From Asaia bogorensis (GTDB lineage: Bacteria > Pseudomonadota > Alphaproteobacteria > Acetobacterales > Acetobacteraceae): a stretch of 64,000 bases of DNA. The first letter of the stretch is position 1; the number at the start of each line of letters is the position of its first letter. The DNA is taken from positions 45,560-109,559 of the forward strand of contig CALQTN020000006.1 in assembly GCA_943333505.2 (NCBI GenBank). Reading direction: 5' to 3'. The notes beneath the pieces are model-generated. The model was not told where the DNA came from and searched no databases. It saw nothing but the letters and a program-made list of their open reading frames with translations. The position numbers and the translations under genes are program-made. Below are positions 42,999 through 53,075 of the stretch, in pieces.

Positions 42999-44177
42999 AT
43001 GACGACTATGACCAACACGAACATCCCGACCAGCTTCGAAACACTCGGCCTGCGCCGCGAGTTGCTGCAGGCTCTCGAAGAAGTCGGCTACACCACTCCC
43101 ACCCCGATCCAGTTGCAGGCCATCCCGCCTGTGCTCGCCGGCCGTGACGTTCAGGGCATTGCCCAGACCGGCACCGGCAAGACCGCCGCTTTCGCGCTGC
43201 CGATCCTGCAGCGCCTCGCCGATAACCGCCGCCAGGCGCCACGCGGCGGTTGCCGCGTGCTGGTGCTGTCGCCGACCCGCGAACTGGCCAGCCAGATCAA
43301 CGACAGCTTCCGCGACTACGGCAAGCATATGGGCCTTCGCACCACGGTGATGTTCGGTGGCGTGCCGAAGGGCCGCCAGGCGCGCGCGATGGCCAATGGC
43401 GTCGATGTGCTGGTGGCGACCCCGGGCCGGTTGATCGACCATATGCAGGACCGCACTGTGCGGCTCGACATGGTTGAAGTGCTGGTGCTGGACGAAGCCG
43501 ATCACATGCTCGATCTCGGGTTCATCATCCCGATCCGTCGCATTGTTTCGACCATTCCGGCGCAGCGCCAGACCTTGTTCTTCTCGGCGACGATGCCGAA
43601 CGAGATCGGCACCCTGGCGGGCGCGATGCTGAAAAACCCGGTGCACGTCGCAGTGGCCCCGGTGGCGACTACGGTCGAGCGGGTTGAGCAGGGCGTGATC
43701 TTCACCGATGTCGCCCGCAAGCGCCATGTGCTGTTCGATCTGCTGGTCGATGTCGCCAAGGGCCGCACGTTGGTGTTTTCGCGCACCAAGCACGGCGCCG
43801 ACAAGGTGGTTAAGCACCTGAATGAAAGTGGCATTCCGGCCGCCGCCATTCACGGCAACAAAAGCCAGCCGCAGCGCGAGCAGGCGCTGGCCAATTTCCG
43901 CGCCGGCCGCACCCGCGTGTTGATCGCCACCGACATTGCCGCCCGCGGCATCGATGTCGACGGCGTCGGCCACGTGATCAACTACGATCTGCCGAACGTG
44001 CCGGAAACCTATGTCCACCGCATCGGCCGCACCGCGCGCGCCGGCGCTGACGGCATGGCGATCAGCCTGTGCGCGCCCGACGAGCGCGCCTTCCTGAAGA
44101 GCATTGAGAAACTGATCCGCACCCGTGTGCCGGTGATGGCCGCGCCTGGACAAACTCCGCAAGCGCGGGCTGCTTAA
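42999..44177 (+). CDS. DEAD-box RNA helicase
   Basis: This 392-aa ATP-dependent RNA helicase has the full motif set: Q-motif TTPTPIQLQAIP, AQTGTGKT (I), PTRELA (Ia), VATPGRL, DEADHML (II), FSATMP (III), VFSRTKHGAD (IV), IATDIAARGIDVDG (V) and HRIGRTARAG (VI). It ends soon after the core, lacking the long basic tail of many RhlE/CsdA proteins. Start is ATG 42999 or the ATG three codons later; neither has a strong ribosome site. Likely role is rRNA or cold-shock mRNA remodelling. Confidence 0.93.
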   Translation: MTTMTNTNIPTSFETLGLRRELLQALEEVGYTTPTPIQLQAIPPVLAGRDVQGIAQTGTGKTAAFALPILQRLADNRRQAPRGGCRVLVLSPTRELASQINDSFRDYGKHMGLRTTVMFGGVPKGRQARAMANGVDVLVATPGRLIDHMQDRTVRLDMVEVLVLDEADHMLDLGFIIPIRRIVSTIPAQRQTLFFSATMPNEIGTLAGAMLKNPVHVAVAPVATTVERVEQGVIFTDVARKRHVLFDLLVDVAKGRTLVFSRTKHGADKVVKHLNESGIPAAAIHGNKSQPQREQALANFRAGRTRVLIATDIAARGIDVDGVGHVINYDLPNVPETYVHRIGRTARAGADGMAISLCAPDERAFLKSIEKLIRTRVPVMAAPGQTPQARAA

Positions 44178-44245
44178 TCTCGTCTAAGCTATAGTCGGCC
44201 CAGCACGTCTTGTTGTAGTCTTTGCCCAAGTTTGGGGGATTGATC

Positions 44246-45814
44246 ATGACAGGACGTGTTGTCGCGCATTTGATGGTTGGGCTGCTCGCCGCATCGCCGG
44301 CGGCCGCGCAATCCTTGGTCATGGCGTTTTCCGGATCGCCCACCTCTGCCGATCCGCATTACCACACGTTTTCGCCCAACATCGCGCTCGACAGCCACAG
44401 CTATAATACGCTGGTCGACATGGACCCGAAATCGCGGCCTGTCGCCTCGTTGGCGGAGTCGTGGACGCTGGTGGCGCCCGATACCTGGGAATTCAAGCTG
44501 CGGCAGGGGGTGAAGTTCCACAACGGCGACGCGTTTACCGCCGATGACGTGGTCTACACCCTCGCGCGGGTGCCGACCGTGCTCAACTCGCCTGGCAGTT
44601 TTGCCATTTACACCAAGGCGGTGGTGGCGACCGAAATTGTTGACGCGCACACCATCCGCCTGAAAACCAACGGGCTTTATCCGCTGCTGCCGATCGATCT
44701 GACGCAGATCTTCATTATCCCGCGCCGGCTTGGTCCTGCCCCGTTGAACGAGGATTTCAACAACGGCCGCAATGCGATCGGCACTGGGCCTTACCGCATG
44801 GCGTCCTACAAGCCGGGCGATCGCGTCGAGTTGGAACGTTTCGACGGCTTCTGGGGCAAGAAGCCGCATTGGGCCAATATCAGCGTGCGGATGATCCCCA
44901 ATGATGGCGCCCGCACCGCATCGCTGCTAGCCGGAGATGTGCAGTTTATCGAGTTCGTGCCGACATCCGATGTCGCGCGGCTCGGTGCCGACAAGCGTGT
45001 GGCGTTGGCACAAACCGATTCGCTGCGGCTGGTTTATCTCTTTCTCAACCGCAGCCATCAGGATGCGCCGCCCTTCGTGACCGGCCCAAATGGCGAGGCG
45101 CTGACGACCAATCCGCTGAACGATCTGCGGGTGCGCAAGGCGCTGTCGATGGCGATTAACCGCAATGCGATTGTCGATCGGGTGATGGAAGGGGCGGCCA
45201 TTCCGTCGAACCAGTTCCTGGCCCCCGGCGTATCCGGCCATGTCGCCGATCTGCCGCCGATCCCGTTCGATATTGCCGCCGCCAAGGCATTGCTGGCGGA
45301 GGCCGGATACCCGAACGGCTTTCGCATCACCTTGCATGGACCGAATGATCGTTACGTCAATGACGGCAAGATCGTTCAGGCGATCGGGCAGATGTGGACG
45401 CGGATCGGGGTGGAAACCAAGGTCGATGCGATGACCTGGACCACCTACATCGCGCGTGCCAGCAAGCAGGACTTCACCGCGTTCCTGCTTGGCTGGGGGA
45501 TTTCGTCCGGCGAGGCATCCAACCCGCTGCGTGCGCTGGTCCATACCTATGATCCGGCCAGCGGCTGGGGATCGGTCAACCGGGCGCGTTATTCCAATCC
45601 CAAACTGGACGGCATGATCAAGGCGGCGATGGGCATTGCCGATGACGGCGCCCGCGAGAAAGCGTTGATCGATGCCGAACGTGTGGCAATGGAAGATGTG
45701 GCGCTGATCCCGATCCATATTCAGAAGAATATTTGGGCGATGCGCGCCGGCCTCACCTACATCCCCCGCGCCGATGAACGGACGCTTGCCATGGACCTGA
45801 CCCCCGCACCATGA
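44246..45814 (+). CDS. Peptide-type ABC transporter substrate-binding protein (family 5)
   Basis: This 522-aa periplasmic binding protein of the DppA/OppA family has a signal peptide (LMVGLLAASPAAAQS). The family signature VKFHNGDAFTADDVVYTLAR occurs near residue 91, with GTGPYRMASYKPGDRVELERF and RKALSMAINRNAIVDRV further on. A GGGGG run lies 8 nt before ATG 44246. It heads a complete five-gene importer with each junction overlapping by 4 bp. The ligand may be a di/oligopeptide, a glutathione-like compound or another solute. Confidence 0.9.
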   Translation: MTGRVVAHLMVGLLAASPAAAQSLVMAFSGSPTSADPHYHTFSPNIALDSHSYNTLVDMDPKSRPVASLAESWTLVAPDTWEFKLRQGVKFHNGDAFTADDVVYTLARVPTVLNSPGSFAIYTKAVVATEIVDAHTIRLKTNGLYPLLPIDLTQIFIIPRRLGPAPLNEDFNNGRNAIGTGPYRMASYKPGDRVELERFDGFWGKKPHWANISVRMIPNDGARTASLLAGDVQFIEFVPTSDVARLGADKRVALAQTDSLRLVYLFLNRSHQDAPPFVTGPNGEALTTNPLNDLRVRKALSMAINRNAIVDRVMEGAAIPSNQFLAPGVSGHVADLPPIPFDIAAAKALLAEAGYPNGFRITLHGPNDRYVNDGKIVQAIGQMWTRIGVETKVDAMTWTTYIARASKQDFTAFLLGWGISSGEASNPLRALVHTYDPASGWGSVNRARYSNPKLDGMIKAAMGIADDGAREKALIDAERVAMEDVALIPIHIQKNIWAMRAGLTYIPRADERTLAMDLTPAP

Positions 45815-46785
45815 CCGTATGGATTTTCCGCCGGCTGATCCAAGCCGTGTTTGTGATGCTGGCCATGACGGTCATCGTCTTCGTTGGCGTCAACGTGATC
45901 GGTGATCCGGTGGAGATTCTGATCTCGCCGGACGCCGATCAGGCCGAGCGTATCCGCGCGATCGCCGCCCTTGGCTTGGACAAGCCGCTTTGGGAACAAT
46001 ATCTGCGTTTCCTGTGGGGCGCGGTGCGTGGCGATCTCGGCCGTAGCTTCGTGTTCAATGAACCGGCGCTGCAGTTAATCAGCCAGCGCATGCCCGCAAC
46101 CTTGGAATTGGCGGTGACGGCGGTGCTCATGGCGGTGGTGCTGGGCATTCCGCTCGGGCTGCTGGCCGGGCTCTATCCACATAGTCTGTTCGGGCGGCTG
46201 GCGATGGCGGGGTCCATTCTGGGGTTCTCGCTGCCGAGCTTCTGGGTCGGGTTGATGTTCATCATGATTTTCGCCGTGCAGCTTGGCTGGCTGCCAAGTA
46301 CCGGGCGGGGTGCGACGGTTGTCGTGTTCGGCATTCCATGGAGTTTCCTGACGCGCGACGGGTTGGCCCATATGGCAATGCCGGCTTTCAATCTGGCGTT
46401 GGGCAACATCGCGCTGGTACTGCGGCTGACGCGGTCCGGAGTGCGGGAGAACATGCCGATGGATTATGTGCGTTTCGCCCGCGCAAAAGGGATTTCGCCC
46501 CAACGCGTCGTGTTCGTGCACGTGCTGAAGAACATCATGATCCCGGTTGTAACAGTGCTTGGCCTGCAATTCGGCAGCACGGTGGCCTTCGCGGTGGTGA
46601 CCGAAAGCGTGTTCGCCTGGCCCGGTATGGGCAAGCTGATTATTGACAGCATCAACGTATTGGATCGGCCGGTGATTGTTGCGTACCTCATGATGATCGT
46701 GCTGATGTTTGTCACCATCAACCTGATTGTGGATTTGCTCTATACGGTGCTCGACCCGCGTGTGCGGATTGGAGGCGCAGAATGA
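45811..46785 (+). CDS. Peptide-type ABC transporter permease (DppB type)
   Basis: This 324-aa inner-membrane permease has an N-terminal membrane segment (LIQAVFVMLAMTVIVFVGVN), a periplasmic loop and five more hydrophobic segments. Its coupling motif reads RLTRSGVRENMPMDYVRFAR and then AKGISPQRVVFVHVLKN, typical for DppB/GsiC. It overlaps both neighbours by 4 bp. Confidence 0.93.
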   Translation: MTVWIFRRLIQAVFVMLAMTVIVFVGVNVIGDPVEILISPDADQAERIRAIAALGLDKPLWEQYLRFLWGAVRGDLGRSFVFNEPALQLISQRMPATLELAVTAVLMAVVLGIPLGLLAGLYPHSLFGRLAMAGSILGFSLPSFWVGLMFIMIFAVQLGWLPSTGRGATVVVFGIPWSFLTRDGLAHMAMPAFNLALGNIALVLRLTRSGVRENMPMDYVRFARAKGISPQRVVFVHVLKNIMIPVVTVLGLQFGSTVAFAVVTESVFAWPGMGKLIIDSINVLDRPVIVAYLMMIVLMFVTINLIVDLLYTVLDPRVRIGGAE

Positions 46786-47675
46786 GCGCCACCGTGAAAC
46801 GCGAGATCACCCCGTTCCGACGGTTTGCAGCTGATTACGCCAGCAACAAGATTGCCGTCGTCGCCCTTGTCGGGGTGGTGATCATCGTCTTCCTGGCGCT
46901 GTTCGCCAATCTGATCGCGCCACAAAATCCATACGATCTGGCACAGCTGGACATTATGGATGGCCGCCTGCAGCCGGGCACCAAAAGTGGCGCAGGATGG
47001 ACCTATTGGCTGGGCACCGATGACCAGGGCCGTGATATGTTCAGCGGCATTCTCTATGGGTTGCGCATATCGTTGGGCGTGGGCTTCGGCTCTGCGGCGA
47101 CGGCGGGGGTGATCGGGTCGGCGCTTGGGTTGATCGCGGCGTATGCCGGCGGCTGGGTAGAAACGGCCATTATGCGGCTGGTCGATCTGCAGCTGTCGTT
47201 TCCTGCCATTCTAGTGGCGCTGATGATCCTGGCATTTCTCGGCAAGGGCGTGATGAACGTGATGCTGGCGCTGGTGATCGTGGAATGGGCGCGCTACGCC
47301 CGCACCGCCCGCGCTGCGGCGTTGGTCGAACGGCGGCGCGAATATGTCGAGGCGGCGGAATGCTTGGCACTGCCGCAATGGCGGGTGTTGTTCCGTCACA
47401 TCCTGCCGAACTGCATGCCGCCGCTTATCGTGATCGGGGCGATCCAGGTGGCGTCGGCCATTTTGCTTGAGGCGACGTTGAGTTTTCTCGGCCTCGGCGT
47501 GCCGATCACCGAGCCATCGTTGGGCCTGCTGATCGCCAATGGCTATCAATACATGCTGTCCGGCAAATATTGGATCAGCTTCTATCCGGGGCTGGCGCTG
47601 CTGGTGACCATTGTCTGCCTCAACCTGGTTGCCGACCAGTTGCGCGACGTTCTGAACCCGAGGCTGCAACGATGA
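46782..47675 (+). CDS. Peptide-type ABC transporter permease (DppC type)
   Basis: This 297-aa partner permease shows LGTDDQGRDMFSGILYGLRIS, the conserved DppC/OppC segment, and VERRREYVEAAECLALPQWR as the ATPase-docking loop. It also has SFLGLGVPITEPSLG near the C-terminus. Overlaps of 4 bp on both sides support coupled translation with DppB and the ATPases. Confidence 0.93.
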   Translation: MSATVKREITPFRRFAADYASNKIAVVALVGVVIIVFLALFANLIAPQNPYDLAQLDIMDGRLQPGTKSGAGWTYWLGTDDQGRDMFSGILYGLRISLGVGFGSAATAGVIGSALGLIAAYAGGWVETAIMRLVDLQLSFPAILVALMILAFLGKGVMNVMLALVIVEWARYARTARAAALVERRREYVEAAECLALPQWRVLFRHILPNCMPPLIVIGAIQVASAILLEATLSFLGLGVPITEPSLGLLIANGYQYMLSGKYWISFYPGLALLVTIVCLNLVADQLRDVLNPRLQR

Positions 47676-48649
47676 CCGACGCAACGCTGGTCGTTAAAAA
47701 CCTGCAAACCCATTTCCAGATGCGCAACGGCGTGGTGCGCGCGGTGGATGGCGTTTCATTCGAAGTCCGGCGCGGTAAAATCCTCGGGCTGGTCGGCGAG
47801 TCCGGTTCCGGCAAGTCGGTGACCGGGTTTTCCATTCTTGGGCTGGTCGATCCGCCAGGCGGGATTGCCGGCGGGTCCATAAAGTTCCTTGGGCGTGAAC
47901 TGGTGGGAATGCCGGAGCCAGAATTGCGCGGGCTGCGTGGCAACCGCATCGCAATGGTGTTCCAGGACCCGATGATGACGCTCAACCCGGTGCTGCGGAT
48001 CGATACCCAAATGATCGAAACCGTGCGCGCCCATGCCGACGTAAGCTACGCCGAGGCGCGGACACGCTCGCGCGATGCGCTCGGGCTTGTGGGCATCCCC
48101 AGCCCGGATGAGCGTCTTTCGTCCTACCCGCATCAGTTCAGCGGCGGCATGCGCCAGCGTGTGGCGATTGCGATTGCACTGCTGCATCAACCTGATCTGA
48201 TCGTCGCGGATGAACCGACGACTGCCCTCGATGTCACCATTCAGGCGCAAATTTTGTCCGAAGTGCAGAAGCTGGCGGCCAATTTCGGCACCGCGCTGAT
48301 CTGGATCACCCATGACCTGTCTGTGGTGGCTGGCCTCGCCGATGATCTCGCGGTGATGTATGCCGGTCGGATTGTGGAGTCCGGTTCGGTGGAAGCGGTG
48401 CTCGATCGACCATTGCATCCTTATACCCACGGATTGATCGGCAGCGTGCCGAGCCGCAACAAGCGCGGCAGCAAACTGCGGCAAATTCCTGGAATGACAC
48501 CGAGTATGCTCGACCTTCCGCCCGGCTGTGCGTTCCGCCAACGCTGTGCGCGGGCAAGCGCGGAATGCGAGGTTTCACCGCCGATTACCAATCCCGCGCC
48601 AGAACGCACCTTGCGTTGCTTTCACCCGCAACTGGAGTTGGCAGCATGA
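47672..48649 (+). CDS. Peptide-type ABC transporter ATP-binding protein (DppD type)
   Basis: This 325-aa ATPase has Walker A LVGESGSGKSVTG, Q-loop MVFQDPMMTLNPV, signature QFSGGMRQRVAIA, Walker B LIVADEPTTALDVT and the C-terminal oligopeptide-transporter Cys region GCAFRQRCARASAEC, which in homologues binds an Fe-S cluster. ATG 47672 overlaps the permease stop; longer frames have no homology. Confidence 0.93.
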   Translation: MTDATLVVKNLQTHFQMRNGVVRAVDGVSFEVRRGKILGLVGESGSGKSVTGFSILGLVDPPGGIAGGSIKFLGRELVGMPEPELRGLRGNRIAMVFQDPMMTLNPVLRIDTQMIETVRAHADVSYAEARTRSRDALGLVGIPSPDERLSSYPHQFSGGMRQRVAIAIALLHQPDLIVADEPTTALDVTIQAQILSEVQKLAANFGTALIWITHDLSVVAGLADDLAVMYAGRIVESGSVEAVLDRPLHPYTHGLIGSVPSRNKRGSKLRQIPGMTPSMLDLPPGCAFRQRCARASAECEVSPPITNPAPERTLRCFHPQLELAA

Positions 48650-49650
48650 CCGGGGCTGCAATCGAACTGCGCGGCATTTCCAAGCGCTTCGGCAAGCATC
48701 TGGATTTTGCTGCCCTGATGGCGCAACGCGCCAAGCGGGCAATGGGCGGGGAAACGCCATCGACGGTGGTGCGCGCGGTAGACAGCGTGGATCTGACCAT
48801 CCGATCTGGCGAAGTGCTGGGGTTGGTGGGGGAGTCCGGCTGCGGCAAATCCACCCTTGGACGTATGGTCGCCGGGATTATGCCGCCGACCGAGGGCCAG
48901 GTGCTGTGGAAAGGCCAAGACGTCGCAACCTTAAAGCCTGCAGCGGCGAAGGCCGCCATGCTGCAAGTGCAGATGATTTTCCAGGACCCGTATTCCAGCC
49001 TCAATCCGCGCCTGCGTGTGGAACAGATCGTGGGCGAGGCGCCATCGGTTCACGGCATGATCGGCGCTGCCGGGTTCGATGCTTATGTTGACGCACAATT
49101 GCGTCGCGCCGGTTTGGATCCGGCCGATAAGCGGCGCTATCCGCACCAGTTTTCTGGCGGCCAGCGCCAGCGCATCGGGATTGCCCGAGCCCTCGCGGTG
49201 CAGCCGGAGTTCCTGGTGTGCGATGAAGCGGTGGCGGCGCTCGATGTATCCATCCAGGCGCAAATCCTGAACCTGTTCATGGACCTGCGCGCCGACCTGA
49301 ACCTGACCTATCTGTTCATCAGCCACGATCTCGGGGTGGTCGAACATTTATCGGATCGGGTGGCGATCATGTATCTCGGGCGCATCGTCGAAGAAGCCAC
49401 GACCGAGGAAATCTTTGCCCGCGCCAACCATCCCTACACCCAGGCGCTGCTATCCGAAGTGCCGCGCATCGACACCCGGAAGCGGCATTTCACCGCGATC
49501 ACCGGGGAGTTGCCCAGCCCGCTGAACCCACCGTCCGGCTGCCATTTCCATCCGCGCTGCCCTTCAGCAATGGCGCGATGCAAAGAAGTCGCGCCCCTGG
49601 TGCGGGAGATCGCGCCGGGCCACCGCAGCGCCTGCCATTTAAATGGGTGA
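48646..49650 (+). CDS. Peptide-type ABC transporter ATP-binding protein (DppF type)
   Basis: This 334-aa second ATPase has Walker [14 protein letters not shown], signature [13 protein letters not shown], Walker [15 protein letters not shown] and the C-terminal [15 protein letters not shown]. An insertion between the first beta-strand and Walker A ([19 protein letters not shown]) is common in the family. It ends the importer operon; metF converges 8 bp away. Confidence 0.93.
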   Translation: MTGAAIELRGISKRFGKHLDFAALMAQRAKRAMGGETPSTVVRAVDSVDLTIRSGEVLGLVGESGCGKSTLGRMVAGIMPPTEGQVLWKGQDVATLKPAAAKAAMLQVQMIFQDPYSSLNPRLRVEQIVGEAPSVHGMIGAAGFDAYVDAQLRRAGLDPADKRRYPHQFSGGQRQRIGIARALAVQPEFLVCDEAVAALDVSIQAQILNLFMDLRADLNLTYLFISHDLGVVEHLSDRVAIMYLGRIVEEATTEEIFARANHPYTQALLSEVPRIDTRKRHFTAITGELPSPLNPPSGCHFHPRCPSAMARCKEVAPLVREIAPGHRSACHLNG

Positions 49651-49658
49651 AAGAAGGG

Positions 49659-50597
49659 CTATCCCGCCGCCAACGGGCGAGGCCTGACGCCGAGGATATG
49701 GGCAATGGCGTTGGTGAGGTCGGGGCGGTTGAGGGTGTAGAAGTGGAATTCGTCGATCCCGTTGGCCTGCAGTTGGCGCACTTGTTCGGCGGCGACCACG
49801 GCGGCGATCATGCGGCGTATTTCGACATCGTCTTCAACGCCCTCGAAATACGCACCAAGCCATTCAGGTACGCGGACGCCAGAAACGGCTGAGAATTTGA
49901 CAATCTGCGCGTAGTTCGACACCGGCATGATGCCTGGCACGATCGGGGCAGTGATGCCTGCGGCCAGCGCCAGATCAAGAAAGCGCAGGAAGGTTGAGTT
50001 ATCGAAGAAGTAGTTGGTGATGGCGCGGGTAGCACCGGCATCAAGTTTGCGTTTCAGCACTTCGAGGTCGGCAAGCGGGCTTACCGCGGTCGGGTGGACT
50101 TCGGGGTAGGCAGCGACCGAAATTTCGAATGGCGCGACCTTGGCAAGCCCGGCCACCAGATCGGACGCGTACGCATAGCCTTGCGGGTGCGGGACGTAAG
50201 CTCCCCCGCCCGGCACGTCACCGCGGAGGGCAACGATGTGTCGGATGCCGGCATCCCAGTAGGCGCGGGCAATGTCGTCGATTTCACCCCGCGACGCCCC
50301 GACGCAGGTCAGGTGCGCGGCGGGGGTGAGAGTTGTCTCTGTGACCATGCGGGCAACCGTTGCATGGGTCCGGGCTTGGGTGGTGCCGCCGGCACCGTAG
50401 GTGACCGACACGAAGCGTGGCGCCAGCGGTTCGAGCTTGCGGATGCAGGCCCAAAGCTGGGTTTCCAGCGCATCAGTGCGCGGCGGGAAGAATTCGAAGG
50501 ACAGCTTCGGCGGCGCCTGATCGTGGGCCCGGTCGGGCAGGCGATCGAAACGCGGTCCGGAAAGCCAGCGGGCAAGGGTCGGGGAAGGGGCGTTCAT
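49659..50597 (-). CDS. metF: Methylenetetrahydrofolate reductase
   Basis: This 312-aa FAD enzyme reduces 5,10-methylene-THF to 5-methyl-THF for methionine synthesis. It shows LSFEFFPPRTDALE (active Glu), VSVTYGAGGTTQ, HLTCVGASRGEI, HIVALRGDVPGG, ITNYFFDN and PGIMPVSNYAQIVKFS. The N-terminal 30 residues are a non-conserved extension. It stands alone between convergent and divergent neighbours. Confidence 0.94.
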   Translation of the reverse strand: MNAPSPTLARWLSGPRFDRLPDRAHDQAPPKLSFEFFPPRTDALETQLWACIRKLEPLAPRFVSVTYGAGGTTQARTHATVARMVTETTLTPAAHLTCVGASRGEIDDIARAYWDAGIRHIVALRGDVPGGGAYVPHPQGYAYASDLVAGLAKVAPFEISVAAYPEVHPTAVSPLADLEVLKRKLDAGATRAITNYFFDNSTFLRFLDLALAAGITAPIVPGIMPVSNYAQIVKFSAVSGVRVPEWLGAYFEGVEDDVEIRRMIAAVVAAEQVRQLQANGIDEFHFYTLNRPDLTNAIAHILGVRPRPLAAG

Positions 50598-50780
50598 GGA
50601 GGCGATATTGGCGATCTTGTCGGCATACGCAAGTCTTTCGCCTCGTTGGCCTGCCAGATGAATTTATTGCAATCGCAACGCCTCTGGAAATTGAGGCGAA
50701 AACGTGGTCAATTCCCCGTGATTTCGCCATATGCTTGTGCGATCCATAGCCCGCCATAGGGTTTATTTCAGAGGCTTTCG

Positions 50781-51560
50781 ATGCACCGTCGATTTCAAGC
50801 GTGCTTTGCGACCGCGTTACTGGTGTCTGGGTTGTTTGTTGCCGGTTGCGCCACGCCACCGCCCGCGGATGATCCTGACGCTGTTGCAGATTTCAAGCAG
50901 ACCAACGATCCGCTGGAGCCGGGCAACCGGGTGACTTATGCGATCAATGATGGTTTGGATCGCGCGATTATCCGTCCGGTGGCGGAAGGCTACAACTATG
51001 TCCTGTCCCCCGGAGTGCGCTCGGGCATCCATAATTTGTTGGACAACATTGGCAACCCGGTCGTGCTGATGAACGACATTGCGCAGGGCAAGCCCAAACG
51101 GGCGGGTGATACGCTGATGCGTCTGGTGCTGAACACCACACTCGGCGTTGGTGGATTCTTCGACGTGGCGACCGGGTGGGGCTGGCCGTCGCATAACGCG
51201 GATCTCGGCATGACCTTTGCCGTCTGGGGCTTGCCCGATGGGCCCTTTCTGATGCTGCCAATTTTTGGCCCGTCCAACCCGCGTGACGGACTAGGCATGG
51301 CTGGCGATATGATGGCCGCGCCGACGGGCTACTTGCCGAAGGGGCTGGAGAATACTGTTTTCAGCTATTCAAAAACCGCGCTGGGCGCGATCGACGGGCG
51401 GGCAGGTTATATTGGCCAGCTCGATCGTATCAATGCTCAGGCGCTCGATCCCTACGCCACTATTCGTAGCCTGTGGCGGCAGAACCGCCAGTCGCAGATC
51501 GATGAGGCGAAGAAGCCCGAAACCCTCACGCCGCCGGCAGCCTGGAGTCACTCAAAATGA
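50781..51560 (+). CDS. mlaA: MlaA/VacJ-family outer-membrane lipoprotein
   Basis: This 259-aa lipoprotein has a lipobox FVAGCA (Cys about 23) and the MlaA pattern NDPLEPGNRVTYAINDGLDRA, VRSGIHNLLDNIGNPVVLMN, LGVGGFFDVATGWGWP and FGPSNPRDGLG. MlaA removes phospholipids from the outer leaflet of the outer membrane and passes them to MlaC. The mlaC/hpnM gene overlaps by 4 bp, but mlaDEF are not here. Confidence 0.92.
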   Translation: MHRRFQACFATALLVSGLFVAGCATPPPADDPDAVADFKQTNDPLEPGNRVTYAINDGLDRAIIRPVAEGYNYVLSPGVRSGIHNLLDNIGNPVVLMNDIAQGKPKRAGDTLMRLVLNTTLGVGGFFDVATGWGWPSHNADLGMTFAVWGLPDGPFLMLPIFGPSNPRDGLGMAGDMMAAPTGYLPKGLENTVFSYSKTALGAIDGRAGYIGQLDRINAQALDPYATIRSLWRQNRQSQIDEAKKPETLTPPAAWSHSK

Positions 51561-52180
51561 TCGCAGTGGCACAGCCGATGTTCGGGCGTCGGCGCTTGGC
51601 GGGTCTGACAATGGCGCTCCTGGCCCTGCTTCCATTCGCGGCGCGGGCCGATGACGCGGATCTGGCGGAAAAATTCATCGACAAACTGCTGAAAGACCTT
51701 TCAGCGGTGGTCAATGGCGGCAAGCCGGTGGATACCCAGAAGGCGGCGATGCGGCAAATCGTTTTTGATGCGGTCGATGTCGATGGCGTTGCGCGCTTCT
51801 GCCTGGGGCGCTTCTGGCGGACGGCCACGCCACAGCAACAGAAAGATTACACGGAAATTTTCCGCAACGTGATGGTGTCCAATATTACCGGAAAAGTCGG
51901 TGAATATCAGGGCGTGTCGTTTACGGTGGGCAAAGCCCAGATGCGCGCCGAGGAAATCGCAGTGGCCAGCATTGTCAACCGTCCGGGTAATGCGCCCAAC
52001 AAGGTGGATTGGCTGGTGGCGGTCACTGCGGGCAAACTGAAGGTGATCGACGTCATCGCCGAGGGAACAAGCCTCCGCCTGACCCAGCGCAGCGATTATG
52101 GGGCGTTTCTGGGTCGCAATAATAATGACGTCCAGGCGCTCATCAATGCGCTCAAGAAGCAGGCCCTTGCCGCAAACTGA
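51557..52180 (+). CDS. MlaC/HpnM-family periplasmic lipid-binding protein
   Basis: This 207-aa Ttg2D/MlaC-fold protein has a signal peptide (LALLPFAARA). Family landmarks include RFCLGRFWRTATPQQQKDYTE and WLVAVTAGKLKVIDVIAEG then SLRLTQRSDYGAFL. In hopanoid producers this family member is named HpnM. It overlaps mlaA by 4 bp, and hpnH lies 1.6 kb downstream, so a role in moving phospholipid or hopanoid between membranes is inferred. Confidence 0.88.
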   Translation: MIAVAQPMFGRRRLAGLTMALLALLPFAARADDADLAEKFIDKLLKDLSAVVNGGKPVDTQKAAMRQIVFDAVDVDGVARFCLGRFWRTATPQQQKDYTEIFRNVMVSNITGKVGEYQGVSFTVGKAQMRAEEIAVASIVNRPGNAPNKVDWLVAVTAGKLKVIDVIAEGTSLRLTQRSDYGAFLGRNNNDVQALINALKKQALAAN

Positions 52181-53075
52181 GACAAGGCTGATCCGTGCCG
52201 GCGGCCTTGATATCGCTTATCGGGCCTTCGGTCCGGACAGTGGCCCCACGATCGTCCTGCTCCACGGATTTCCCGATGATGTCGGTGCGTATGCACAGGT
52301 GGCACCAATCCTGGCGACCGATGGCTTCCGGGTGTTGTTACCTTGGTTGCGCGGATATGGCGCAACCCGGTTCGTCGAGCCGGCCACCCCAAGGTCGGGC
52401 GAGCAAGCCGCCCTCGGCGCGGATTTGCGCAACTTTCTGAACGCGCTTGCGATCGATCAAGCCGTACTCGCGGGCTATGACTGGGGCGGACGCGCGGCCT
52501 GTGTGGTCGCGGCTTTGTGGCCCGATCTTGTGCGTGGTCTGGTAACGATCGGCGGTTACAATATCCAGCATATTGCATCCGCCGGCGCGCCATTGCCGGC
52601 TTTGGACGAGGCACGGCTCTGGTACCAATGGTATTTCCAAACCGAGCGCGGGCGGGCGGGGCTGGCGGCGGACCGTGCTGGGATGGCACGTCTGCTCTGG
52701 CGCCTGTGGTCGCCGAATTGGGCATTCGACGACGAGACCTTCGCCAAGGCGGCGGTCAGTTTCAACAACCCGGATTTCGTGGATGTGGTGATCCATTCCT
52801 ACCGCCATCGCCACCAGAACGCGCCTGGCGATCCTGCGCTGGCCGACATTGAAGCGAAACTGGCCCAGCGCCCGGCCATCGCGGTGCCCACCGTTGCGTT
52901 GGAAGGCGGTGCTGATGGGGTGCGCACCCCCGATCCCGCCGACCCGGCCCGGCCGATGTTCACCGGATGGTATCAACGAACGATCCTCCCCGATATTGGT
53001 CATTTTCTGCCGCACGAGGCACCAGAGGCGGTGATCGCTGCGGTGCGCGCAGTTAATCAGGCGCCGAAAACATAG
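52146..53075 (+). CDS. Alpha/beta hydrolase, epoxide-hydrolase-like
   Basis: This 309-aa alpha/beta hydrolase has the oxyanion segment LLHGFPDD, nucleophile elbow AGYDWGGRAA with Asp (as in epoxide hydrolases and haloalkane dehalogenases), a cap domain with YQWYFQTERGRAGL, and the catalytic His in DIGHFLPHEAPE. ATG 52146 lies inside the mlaC 3' end (35-bp overlap); no strong ribosome site decides between it and nearby starts. It converges on the TetR gene with a 19-bp overlap. Substrate unknown. Confidence 0.8.
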   Translation: MRSRSRPLPQTETRLIRAGGLDIAYRAFGPDSGPTIVLLHGFPDDVGAYAQVAPILATDGFRVLLPWLRGYGATRFVEPATPRSGEQAALGADLRNFLNALAIDQAVLAGYDWGGRAACVVAALWPDLVRGLVTIGGYNIQHIASAGAPLPALDEARLWYQWYFQTERGRAGLAADRAGMARLLWRLWSPNWAFDDETFAKAAVSFNNPDFVDVVIHSYRHRHQNAPGDPALADIEAKLAQRPAIAVPTVALEGGADGVRTPDPADPARPMFTGWYQRTILPDIGHFLPHEAPEAVIAAVRAVNQAPKT